This document shows positions 56,435 through 64,000 of a DNA stretch of 64,000 nt, in pieces. How positions within the stretch are numbered: the first letter of the stretch is position 1; every line of letters starts with the position of its first letter. This DNA comes from an uncultured Cohaesibacter sp. GTDB lineage: Bacteria; Pseudomonadota; Alphaproteobacteria; Rhizobiales; Cohaesibacteraceae. The position numbers were made by a program, and so were the translations under genes. Where the stretch lies: positions 3,178,501 to 3,242,500 of the forward strand of contig NZ_OY781114.1 in the NCBI RefSeq assembly GCF_963676485.1, written 5' to 3'. A model generated the notes under the pieces. It was not told where the DNA came from and did no database searches. It was given only the letters and a program-made list of their open reading frames with translations.

Positions 56435-56729
56435 GGTCGCCTGTTATCGTCCACGAGGGTGGTGGTTAACGCCTTAAAAGATGCGTCCTGGCCCATAGAT
56501 CGTAGGTTTTACGAACTGCGCCACCATGCGCCGAGCTGTCGTCTGCCCCGATTCCACCTTTTCTCAGTTCGGCCTTCATGACGTCAATGAGGCCGTCGCC
56601 CACGCAGCGAAAACTGCCGGACCCTTCGCATGACAATCCTTGGGTCAAGGGGGCAGGCCTAGGGCTAGGGACAGGCCTTGCCGATCATCCCGGCAAACGT
56701 AGTAAGCGCCATCTTTGACCCGCCGGAAA
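56435..56729. other. Intergenic region without recognised gene
   Basis: A 295-bp gap between the TetR gene and the convergent end of the LysR gene. A leftward frame of 60 codons (56466-56648) has no family features. No terminator with a U-run is seen. Confidence 0.4.
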
Positions 56730-57635
56730 TTATTCTACCGATGGGCGGTACACAGATATGACTGTGTTGCGCAACCATTGATGCGCAGGATCCGCTTCCA
56801 TGCGGGGATGCCACATCGCCGAGACAGCAATCTCGGGCGTGGCGACAGGCAGTTCGAAGCCAACCAAGCCTTGTGCGAAGAAAGGATCGCCAAGGCATGA
56901 CCGGGGTATGAGCGCTACGAGATCTGACTGACTGGCGATCCTCATGGCATCGGGAAAGCCCGGCACGACCGCGATGATGTCCCGCCGCAACCCGAGCGCC
57001 TCCAATGCGTCATCGACAGGCCCCGCAAAGCTGCCTTTTCGTGATACGACCACATGTTGAGCAAGGGCGTAGCTTTGCGGCGTTATCGGGGCAGACAACA
57101 GCGGATGGTCCACACGGACCGCACCGATAAATCTGTCGCGGAAAATAAGATGGGTGCGCACTTCGGGTGCGAAGGTGCCGAGAACCCCAATCTCGAGGTC
57201 GACCACGCCCTCGCGCAGCGGTCCTGCATCCTTGGTGGGTTTGGGCGCAAAGCGCAGGCTCACATGCGGCGCGTGCGTCCTGACTGCGGCGACCAGAGGG
57301 GCTGAAAACAGCCCAACGAAGCCTTCATTTGCACGAATTGTGAAGGTTCGATCAAGCGTTTGCAGATCCAGCCGGTTGTCTTGTGGGCTGAGAACGTCCT
57401 GCACCTCTCGGGAAAGCAGGTGAACACGATCGCGCAAAGCGATGGCGCGCGGTGTCGGCACAAGGCCGCGCCCTGCACGCACAAGCAGCGGATCGCCGGT
57501 GGCAGCTCTTAGCCTGCCGAGCGTCCGGCTCATGGCGGAGGCGCTGAGGCCAAGACGACGCGCCGCACCCGTTACGCTACCTTCCGTCAGAAGGGCATCC
57601 AATGCGGCAAGCAGATTGAGATCAATACCGTCCAT
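56730..57635 (-). CDS. LysR family transcriptional regulator
   Basis: Regulator of 301 residues with the N-terminal helix-turn-helix (LNLLAALDALLTEGSVTGAA, SASAMSRTLGRLRAATGDPL) of the NodD/LinR-like subgroup and the C-terminal periplasmic-binding-like domain. It is divergent from an SDR gene across 132 bp, which is probably its target. The inducer is unknown. Confidence 0.92.
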   Translation of the reverse strand: MDGIDLNLLAALDALLTEGSVTGAARRLGLSASAMSRTLGRLRAATGDPLLVRAGRGLVPTPRAIALRDRVHLLSREVQDVLSPQDNRLDLQTLDRTFTIRANEGFVGLFSAPLVAAVRTHAPHVSLRFAPKPTKDAGPLREGVVDLEIGVLGTFAPEVRTHLIFRDRFIGAVRVDHPLLSAPITPQSYALAQHVVVSRKGSFAGPVDDALEALGLRRDIIAVVPGFPDAMRIASQSDLVALIPRSCLGDPFFAQGLVGFELPVATPEIAVSAMWHPRMEADPAHQWLRNTVISVYRPSVE

Positions 57636-57767
57636 GACCGCACCCTATACCATCAGACAGATTTGGGATAGCGTCATATGCAATAATAGCTTGCATCCTG
57701 TGCGTCTGGCGCATTGCCCGTCAGATACATACCTTTGCCTTGAACAACCAAGACGAAAGGTATCACC

Positions 57768-58484
57768 ATGCCCTCTCATAATCCCAACAACACAGCAGGC
57801 ACCCTCCTGCTCATAGGCGCATCGCGCGGCCTTGGCTATGCCATGGCGGCAAGCTTCATTGAACATGGTTGGATTGTTATCGGAACAGTGCGTGGACCGG
57901 GCAGGACCCTGCTGCATGATCTCGCTGAGAACCATCCTGGCCGTGTGGAAATCGAGCAGTTGGACATGACCGAACTGGACCAGATCGGCAGCCTGCGCCA
58001 GCGCCTTAGCGCACGCAGCATTGACATGCTGTTCGTGAATGCCGGCACGGCCAACGCCAATCAGGACGAGACGATCGCTGAGGTTTCGACCGAGGAATTC
58101 GTCCGCGTGATGGTCACCAATGCGCTGAGCCCGATGCGTGTCATTGAATGCTTGCAAGATCTCGTCTCACCGACAGGCATGATCGGCATCATGTCGTCAG
58201 GACAGGGCAGCATCAGTAACAACAACAAGGGCGGTCGCGAGGTTTATCGTGGCAGCAAGGCAGCACTGAACCAGTATATGCGCTGCTATGCAGCGCGCCA
58301 TGCAAACGAAAAGCGTGCTTTGGTGCTGGTCGCTCCTGGCTGGATCCGCACTGAACTGGGCGGGGCCAACGCGCCTTTCAGCACGGAAGAGATCGTGCCT
58401 CAGATCGTGACCATGCTCTTAGCGCAGCAAGACAAAGCCGGTCTCCAATATCTGGACCGCGAAGGTCAGACCGTTTCATGGTGA
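57768..58484 (+). CDS. SDR family oxidoreductase
   Basis: Enzyme of 238 residues with LLIGASRGLGYAMA near residue 12, VNAGTAN near residue 88, IMSSGQGSI and YRGSKAALNQYM, which holds the catalytic Tyr and Lys. The C-terminus APGWIRTELGG is typical. It is paired with the divergent LysR gene. Substrate unknown. Confidence 0.92.
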   Translation: MPSHNPNNTAGTLLLIGASRGLGYAMAASFIEHGWIVIGTVRGPGRTLLHDLAENHPGRVEIEQLDMTELDQIGSLRQRLSARSIDMLFVNAGTANANQDETIAEVSTEEFVRVMVTNALSPMRVIECLQDLVSPTGMIGIMSSGQGSISNNNKGGREVYRGSKAALNQYMRCYAARHANEKRALVLVAPGWIRTELGGANAPFSTEEIVPQIVTMLLAQQDKAGLQYLDREGQTVSW

Positions 58485-58664
58485 CTGACGGCATCGGCCA
58501 GATTGGTATTCTTGGAGATTCTATCTGGAGCAAAAAGCTCGGTTCGGACTATCCATGATGCATTAAGAGACAAATATGAATGCAAGAATAGCGGCGAGCC
58601 AGGAGACTTTCTGATAGTCCGCACAGGCAATTCGACTTCCAAACAGATCGCAGAATCTCAATGA

Positions 58665-59183
58665 TCAGCGATGTATGCTCATTGCTATCTTCTCGTATGT
58701 CACGCTTGTTGCTTCAGACGAGAGAGATTGATAATAGGAGTGCCCAGCGCTTTCGAGTATTGTGAATTCGTCAGGTACACTTGAGAGCCATTCGGTTGAT
58801 GGTCTGCCAGGGTCATCTGCACCAAAGAAGACTTGATTGGGTGTTGAAATAGTCGCTTCCTCCCGCAGTCGAGTAGACGAAATGCAGAATATTGCGGTGA
58901 AAGAAAGACCTGCTGCTGCCGCCCGCCAAAGCGCAGTACCGCCTGCGCTGTAACCAATCCCGACAGAGCCGCCATTCAAAGTCTGCGTGAGACCCCGAAC
59001 AACTTCATCCATGCCATCATCATAGAATAGATAGCGATGCAGTGCCTCTCCACACAGATCGGGCCTACCACACAGATCATTCAACGCAAATCGACTTACT
59101 CTCGGTCTGGTCTCAAGCTTGCCAATAATGCAATGCTCATGTTTGGGTTGATCGTGGATGTCTGTTACGATGCAAATATTCAT
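58665..59183 (-). CDS. Small alpha/beta-hydrolase-like protein
   Basis: Protein of 172 residues from ATG 59183 with AAGG before it (a GTG at 59198 is weaker). The nucleophile elbow GYSAGGTALWRA lies near residue 80, a possible acid in FGADDPGRP and a His in ESAGHSYYQ close the triad. It is about half the size of common hydrolases, as in dienelactone-hydrolase-like small proteins. No close family is named. It lies in a gene-poor part of the island. Confidence 0.65.
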   Translation of the reverse strand: MNICIVTDIHDQPKHEHCIIGKLETRPRVSRFALNDLCGRPDLCGEALHRYLFYDDGMDEVVRGLTQTLNGGSVGIGYSAGGTALWRAAAAGLSFTAIFCISSTRLREEATISTPNQVFFGADDPGRPSTEWLSSVPDEFTILESAGHSYYQSLSSEATSVTYEKIAMSIHR

Positions 59184-59293
59184 AGACCTTCGTACCACTG
59201 CTCATCATAAGTCGCCAACCTACCCTACAGACAGTCTTGGAAAATGGCGAACTTTGGTTCGCAGATGAGGTGTCTGATCGGTGGAAATGCTGC

Positions 59294-59359
59294 GTTGCGT
59301 TCGAACGGCTGCAATGGGGAAGTCATTTTGAGGCAGATGTTTGCCGGCGAATGCCCGCA
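59294..59359. repeat. Copy 2 of the degenerate 65-bp intergenic repeat
   Basis: Partner of the stretch at 53617-53682. It lies in a 308-bp non-coding gap between the hydrolase and antitoxin genes. In this gap (59184-59491) I see no gene. Confidence 0.5.
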
Positions 59360-59491
59360 TTGGGCCGCGATTGCTATTCTTGGACCAAGAAGGGCGGTTT
59401 CACATGTTGATTCACCGTATCAGGTTGCGTCTTCCATGGGCCTCAATGAGAACTGGTCAGGAATATGCCAATCTGAGCATCGAAGATGCGC

Positions 59492-59836
59492 TTATGAATA
59501 GACGCCTGATTGGACCGACAGCAAATAGGCAAGAACTCTGTCAGATTTGCGCTCCGACACCAAATCAAACGCAGTTTTTCCGGCCCAACCAGAAATTGGT
59601 TGATGTTTAAACCAAAGAGCCGCACGCTGATCGGATCCAGTCATCTCGCTTACTAAGTTGAGGATGCTCGTTAATGGGCGAACTGCTTCGTCGAGTTTGA
59701 GCAAACCCGATTGCGTGTACAAAGCATGTCGATCAATGCCGGCCAACTTTGCCAACTCGGTCTGAGTGATGCCAAGTCTAGTTGCGAATGATTGTGCAGA
59801 TGTAATCTGTTTGCCACTATCAAATGGCGTGGTCAT
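59492..59836 (-). CDS. Antitoxin Xre/MbcA/ParS family (DUF2384), no toxin adjacent
   Basis: Protein of 114 residues from ATG 59836 (GAGG 10 nt upstream; the codon at 59866 is weaker). An N-terminal helix-turn-helix (FATRLGITQTELAKLAGIDRH) is followed by the DUF2384 toxin-binding domain (SEMTGSDQRAALWFKHQPI, GKTAFDLVSERKSDRVLAYL). Partners are usually RES-domain NAD-degrading toxins placed downstream, but nothing of that kind is found at 58.6-59.5 kb. It may be an orphan remnant or a stand-alone regulator. Confidence 0.85.
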   Translation of the reverse strand: MTTPFDSGKQITSAQSFATRLGITQTELAKLAGIDRHALYTQSGLLKLDEAVRPLTSILNLVSEMTGSDQRAALWFKHQPISGWAGKTAFDLVSERKSDRVLAYLLSVQSGVYS

Positions 59837-60270
59837 GTTTGCAGAACCTCTTTGCGAAGCAGCCATTTGACGTGCGTGCGAGACTATCCCATTCTGCGAC
59901 CATCCTTCGAACGTTTCAAGCCTCTTTAACGGTCCGAGGTTTGCCGGAAACCATCATCTTGTGACTGATGGTTATCCAAATACCTTCAGTGAGGTCTATG
60001 AAAGCAGCGCACTTCATCTTACCGACAGAAATGCGGAAGGATACTGAGCCCGTAGATGTCGAGTGGCTGCTCTGGTTCGTCAATACAATTGAAGCAATCT
60101 TGACAGCTGTTAAGATCTAGAGTCGGAAATGCTTAGATGGGCATTCTCGCGGCGTGATCACTTTAAATATTACAAAAGCAGACGACATCGTAATTGCGTC
60201 TGAGTATAAGGGGCGTCTTTAGCGTCCTTCCCGGTTCTGCTCAAACAAGCATGCGATCAAGATAAAAAGT
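59837..60270. other. Intergenic region between zorD and the antitoxin gene
   Basis: A 434-bp gap. It holds a rightward frame of 40 codons (59998-60120, MKAAHFILPTEMRKD) that I cannot assign, and a terminator-like hairpin for the leftward zorD gene. Nothing else is seen. Confidence 0.4.
60170..60202 (-). terminator. Candidate terminator downstream of zorD
   Basis: On the minus strand CAGACG/CGTCTG with a 12-nt loop (60202-60179) is followed by CTTTTG. It lies about 70 bp after the zorD stop. Confidence 0.45.
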
Positions 60271-63200
60271 CTATTCGGGCAAAACGAAGTCCGGCCAGAT
60301 TTCCATCATCGGTATGACAGAAAGCGGAACGGCTCGATCGTTGCGCCGGTCCATAATCTGGATCTTGTCTCTTGGTGTAAGCAGGATGGTCGCTGCGTCA
60401 GAATCCAGACTATGCATCTCCAAATCCGCAGCTGCCATGCTCGCTCCAATGAGCACCGTCGCTCCATCGGCATTTGGGCATACCCGAATTATGTCGTCGC
60501 CAATCTGATCGAGTTTCAGGTTTGGTCGGTCCGCGAGCCTTTCATTTAGGCTCTCACTTGCAGGTTCTGGAGAGGCGCCGTTTCTGTCTCCGGAGTCCGT
60601 CTTGTCGAATTCCTCGATTACGCTGCCGTAGAGGAGTTTGACATCGGATCCGTCATCCTCTGTTGGCCACAAAACACCATCAGCAACAGTTCGCTTCTTC
60701 TTCATGAGGCTGTGTAGTAAACAATCGAAAGATCCCCGCCCCAATCCCGGATGTATGGCCAGAGGCAGATGGACTGTTACCGGCTTCTTCTGGCCAATCC
60801 TGTGGGTGCGATCATTGCACTGCTCTTCGACCGCCGGGTTCCACCATCGAGAGAGGTGAATAACATGATTTGCTGCGGTCAATGTAAGGCCTGTTCCTGC
60901 CGCTCTTGGGCCGAGTATCAGCACATCGAATCCTTGGTCATGTTCTAGATGACGCTGAAACCGATCCCGAATGGCTTTTCGGCCATCCGCAGAAGTGTCG
61001 CCATTGATGATCCGGGCATCGTCTACCGAAAGGCCAAATTCGATCTGCAAAAGCTCGTTTAGCCACAGCTGCACATCCCTGTTTTCGACAAAAACGAGTG
61101 CTCTTTCTCCCTTGGATTGAATATGCCGAAGGATGTCCATGGTTGCCTGAATGCGCGCTGAGGCCTCAACAAAGTCTTGAGATAATTCACCTTCCAGCAA
61201 TCCCGGATGAACCGAGGTTCGCCGAATATGATGCAGCAGGCCAAACATTGTCGACTTTTGTCGTGCCTCGTCATACCGCAATGCTTGCACCTCTGGCATC
61301 ATGCGGGGATGCAGAATTCGGGTTTTGGATGGAAGATCGGGCTGCGCTTCCTCTTTGGTTCGGCGCAAGGCAAGCGGAGGATGGCCCTTCTGGCTCGTAA
61401 AGAGAGCCTTGTGGAGCTGAGCCATGTTGATCGGATTTGGCTGGCCGAAATGGGTAATGAAGCCGCTGCGAGACCCCAATGCACCCGCGAAAATCAGGTT
61501 CATTATGGCCCAGATGTCCTTGGTGGAATTTTCAACCGGCGTGCCAGTCAACGCAATCTGAAAGTCGGCCTTGATTGATGTCGCTGCGGTAGCTCTTGTC
61601 GTTGCAGGGTTCTTCAGGTTTTGTATTTCATCATAAACGGCGACACTAAAAGGAACAGTAGCAAGACTGACAGCATAGTTGGCCACCGTTTGATAGGTCG
61701 TTATGACGACACTGGGTTTGCGTGATCGTTGCTTGAGGTCACCAAGATCCAGACGAGCTTTGCCATCTTGAATATCCTGCCCACTCGAGATGACTTTGCG
61801 GCGTTTCAAGTCTGGACCGTATAGCCGCTCAACAGGGCCCAGCGCGCCCTGTTTGAGATGCCTGATGATCTCGTCTTCCCAGTTACTGAGTAGGGATGTG
61901 GGGGCCACAATCAGAATTGGGTAGATGCCATCTTCTTGCTGTTCTGTAAGCCAGCAAAGAAATGTGAGTGTTTGCAGGGTCTTGCCCAGTCCTTGCTCAT
62001 CGGCATTGACGATTCCCGGCAAGCCAGCCATCCACGCATTTGCCTGCCAATTCAGAGCATCAACCTGATGAGGCTTCAATTGTGTCTCGGGATTAATGCC
62101 GACAGGGATTTCCGCTTGGTAAGGACCAGATCGAAGCTCGATTTTGCTGCGATATTTAAGCTCCCAGAAATTGTCGTGGGTGATTGGCAGATAAGAAACT
62201 GTATCTCCGGGCGAAGGGGCTCCTTGATCGATTTGGAGTGACGCAAGGCGGCGAGAGAGTGCTTCTTCGACATCGTGGTTAATGGGCAAAACACCGAAAT
62301 CTGTATCCAGTTCTGGTTGATTGTTGCCTAGCGCGTTGCGAACATCCTCCAGAATTCGGGCAGCATCATCTTCAGGAATGGATGCTAAAAGCTCTCCGAC
62401 CTCCCGGCCGAAAGCGTCCGGTAGCCAATTGGTACCAGAGCCCTCGATCGTGTCCAATTGTGGCCGTTTCCAGCGATTGATTTCGATGACACGATCAGAC
62501 CATTCCTTGGTTTCAGTCCATGTATTGGCCGTAACCTGTTCGATCAATTCGGTTTTGGCCTGTTCACTCATGTTGTCAGACAGACGCCCCGTTTTGCGCA
62601 GATGCTCTTCCACCGCATCGGCAATGATGGTGCTGGCATCTTTCACAAAGGCAATGCGCTCACGTTCATCTGCCCTAGCGTGTTTAACTACGACGTCGAG
62701 AACAACTTGAGCAACTTCATCAACCACCAGAAAAGCACCATCGCCGATGCGGAAAGAAGGTTGTCCTCCTCGTTTCAGGGCCTCAGCTTGAAATCTCCGC
62801 AGTTCATCGCCCGTTAGACTTGCTCCACTCCTATCGGGGAGTTCATCCGGGTTTGTCTGGATTGAGTCTTGTTCGTTGGTAAAGGGCAGGGGAGCAAAAT
62901 CGGTCTTTGCTTCATCGAGAAAATCAATGCCAACGGAATCTGTTGTCTTTATGCGAAGATCGCGCAAGAAGCCTTCCAGTGCCACCTTGCCAGTTTCCTT
63001 CCCGTCCGGCTCCAGCATCTGACGGAACTGGCTCAATGCAAGCCAATGATCTTCCAGTGCCTGTTGGTCGGTCAGGGAATTGGCAATTCTGATGGCTTCA
63101 AAGATGGGGAACGGAATACGTTGATATGCTCCAGAAACGCCAAGTATTGCGCCGGTCAGCGGTTGGTTTTCCGTCCTGCCATATTTCTCCCACCACCAAT

Positions 63201-63546
63201 TGAGACGAAAATCCGGGCTGCCGATGGTGCTTGTCATTTCAGCACGAAAAATTAGGTCCTTCACGAGGTCGGGTAGACCCAGCACTCTGGCAGTCTGCCG
63301 GTCCAGTCTGGAGACCAGTTTGTGGGAGATGAAAATATTGGAACCGGCAATCTTGTGTTCCTGATGCTCTGGATCGAGGACCCTGAGCTTTGCCAACGCC
63401 AGTGCCAGTGGCCGTTCTGTTGCGATCAACTGGTCGAGCTTGACCGGCATCACCTTTCGCAGTCGGGTCAACAGGCCTTGGCGGGGTTGGTCAAGTGTCG
63501 ACTGTGTCCAGACTTCATCAAAGGAAAATGAAAAGATAGGGGTCAT
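60271..63546 (-). CDS. zorD: SNF2-family helicase, probable Zorya ZorD
   Basis: Protein of 1091 residues when started at ATG 63546, which overlaps the upstream stop as ATGA; an in-frame codon at 63576 is less likely. The C-terminal half is a SNF2 helicase: Walker A ADEQGLGKT near residue 515, DEIQ box near 639, ALTGTPVENS near 665 and motif VI DRTHRIGQ near 912. The N-terminal 480 residues match no domain I can name. Length, SNF2 type and the partner upstream fit ZorD, which degrades or binds phage DNA in type I Zorya. Confidence 0.75.
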   Translation of the reverse strand: MTPIFSFSFDEVWTQSTLDQPRQGLLTRLRKVMPVKLDQLIATERPLALALAKLRVLDPEHQEHKIAGSNIFISHKLVSRLDRQTARVLGLPDLVKDLIFRAEMTSTIGSPDFRLNWWWEKYGRTENQPLTGAILGVSGAYQRIPFPIFEAIRIANSLTDQQALEDHWLALSQFRQMLEPDGKETGKVALEGFLRDLRIKTTDSVGIDFLDEAKTDFAPLPFTNEQDSIQTNPDELPDRSGASLTGDELRRFQAEALKRGGQPSFRIGDGAFLVVDEVAQVVLDVVVKHARADERERIAFVKDASTIIADAVEEHLRKTGRLSDNMSEQAKTELIEQVTANTWTETKEWSDRVIEINRWKRPQLDTIEGSGTNWLPDAFGREVGELLASIPEDDAARILEDVRNALGNNQPELDTDFGVLPINHDVEEALSRRLASLQIDQGAPSPGDTVSYLPITHDNFWELKYRSKIELRSGPYQAEIPVGINPETQLKPHQVDALNWQANAWMAGLPGIVNADEQGLGKTLQTLTFLCWLTEQQEDGIYPILIVAPTSLLSNWEDEIIRHLKQGALGPVERLYGPDLKRRKVISSGQDIQDGKARLDLGDLKQRSRKPSVVITTYQTVANYAVSLATVPFSVAVYDEIQNLKNPATTRATAATSIKADFQIALTGTPVENSTKDIWAIMNLIFAGALGSRSGFITHFGQPNPINMAQLHKALFTSQKGHPPLALRRTKEEAQPDLPSKTRILHPRMMPEVQALRYDEARQKSTMFGLLHHIRRTSVHPGLLEGELSQDFVEASARIQATMDILRHIQSKGERALVFVENRDVQLWLNELLQIEFGLSVDDARIINGDTSADGRKAIRDRFQRHLEHDQGFDVLILGPRAAGTGLTLTAANHVIHLSRWWNPAVEEQCNDRTHRIGQKKPVTVHLPLAIHPGLGRGSFDCLLHSLMKKKRTVADGVLWPTEDDGSDVKLLYGSVIEEFDKTDSGDRNGASPEPASESLNERLADRPNLKLDQIGDDIIRVCPNADGATVLIGASMAAADLEMHSLDSDAATILLTPRDKIQIMDRRNDRAVPLSVIPMMEIWPDFVLPE

Positions 63547-64000
63547 AAGATCGCGCGTTTCACGTTGGTTTGCCAACCAGAGAAATGGTAATACGTATCA
63601 GGATGATGGTTGGGCAGCGTCATTGCTTCTGCGTTGTAGTCGGTTTGATAGAGTTCTGGTCTGTTCGTCATCTGAGGACGGAAAATATGGACCCGATAAT
63701 TGTGGGAGCCCTCGACCACGATTTTTTCACCAATTTTCATGATGAGCAAAGATGTGTTCTTTCTGTTTCCCTTGGCAATCTGTCGCCCAAAGCCCAAATA
63801 GGACTGATCTCCCGACTGTGCGGCTTTGCGCTGAGCAATTTTCTCCCCGCCAGGGGGGAGAGCCACCCATGCCTCGTCGACATAGCCCTGCTCATGCAGA
63901 GCCATCCAGAAGACACTTCGTGGCTCCCACATATGGCCGTCCTCTATTTCAGAAACAATGGCCATGAAAGCTTCCATGCTTTTCCCGGCCAACCAGCGCA
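63543..64000 (-). CDS. zorC: EH-signature domain protein, probable Zorya ZorC (partial at window edge)
   Basis: C-terminal 150 or so residues only; the frame stays open through 64000 (RWLAGKSMEAF). The visible part has EPRSVFWMAL and GEKIVVEGSHNYRVHIF, which fit the Glu and His of the EH-signature domain that defines ZorC. The stop overlaps the zorD start by 3 bases. ZorC and ZorD adjacent in this order are the second half of type I Zorya; zorA and zorB would be beyond the edge. Confidence 0.65.
   Translation of the reverse strand, partial: RWLAGKSMEAFMAIVSEIEDGHMWEPRSVFWMALHEQGYVDEAWVALPPGGEKIAQRKAAQSGDQSYLGFGRQIAKGNRKNTSLLIMKIGEKIVVEGSHNYRVHIFRPQMTNRPELYQTDYNAEAMTLPNHHPDTYYHFSGWQTNVKRAIL

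Noticed and set aside
59184-59491. Possible RES toxin next to the DUF2384 antitoxin
   Set aside because: All six frames in this gap are short and lack RES motifs.
1-64000. CRISPR array
   Set aside because: No regularly spaced direct repeats or cas genes were found.

Overview
The window looks like chromosome from an alphaproteobacterium, most likely a free-living or marine member of the Hyphomicrobiales. This rests on CpdR, a DUF2336 protein, a rhizobial-type ROSE-like leader on hsp20, a DUF459 protein and overall gene style. The species is not determined; Cohaesibacter-like is only a guess. Most genes are standard chromosomal functions. From the tRNA-Val gene (about 47.7 kb) to the right edge the DNA looks like an integrated island.

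Left part (0-16 kb): tex, an SDR enzyme, a divergent DUF4865/LysR pair, then a surface-polysaccharide locus. manC and manB make GDP-mannose. gmd, a Fcl/ColC-type epimerase-reductase and a ColD-type dehydratase form a translationally tight block that would make the dideoxysugar nucleotide GDP-L-colitose. Four glycosyltransferases (GT11, GT4 and two GT2) lie between the two sugar-nucleotide blocks.

16-26 kb: one long leftward array of efflux genes. A TetR regulator, a lipoprotein HlyD adaptor, an ABC ATPase and an ABC-2 permease resemble the ybhGFSR system. They are followed by a LolD-like ATPase, a MacB/FtsX-like permease and a second HlyD protein, and finally a pectinesterase-family gene. A 32-bp perfect palindrome overlaps the promoter of the TetR gene.

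26-47 kb: housekeeping genes (GNAT, ung, AI-2E-type permease, a PAS-GGDEF cyclase, ettA, DUF2336, galU, an MltB-type transglycosylase, a catalytically degenerate DUF459 protein, an inositol-monophosphatase-type phosphatase, hsp20). hsp20 has a sigma-32-type promoter and a ROSE-like thermometer hairpin. A complete bufferin RiPP operon (bufA, bufB, bufC, doxX) occupies 42.4-45.2 kb. Right of it a free-standing promoter, hairpin, anti-SD stretch and terminator predict a small RNA. N-formylglutamate amidohydrolase and cpdR follow.

47.7-64 kb: tRNA-Val(GAC), a doubly inactivated tyrosine integrase, an IS6-family fragment, a LuxR solo divergent from a large autotransporter, an IS110 remnant, two regulator/SDR divergons, a small alpha/beta-hydrolase and a toxin-less DUF2384 antitoxin. 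At the edge is a SNF2 helicase preceded by an EH-signature protein, which I read as the zorD-zorC end of a type I Zorya anti-phage system. The right end of the island, and any zorA/zorB, would lie beyond the window.
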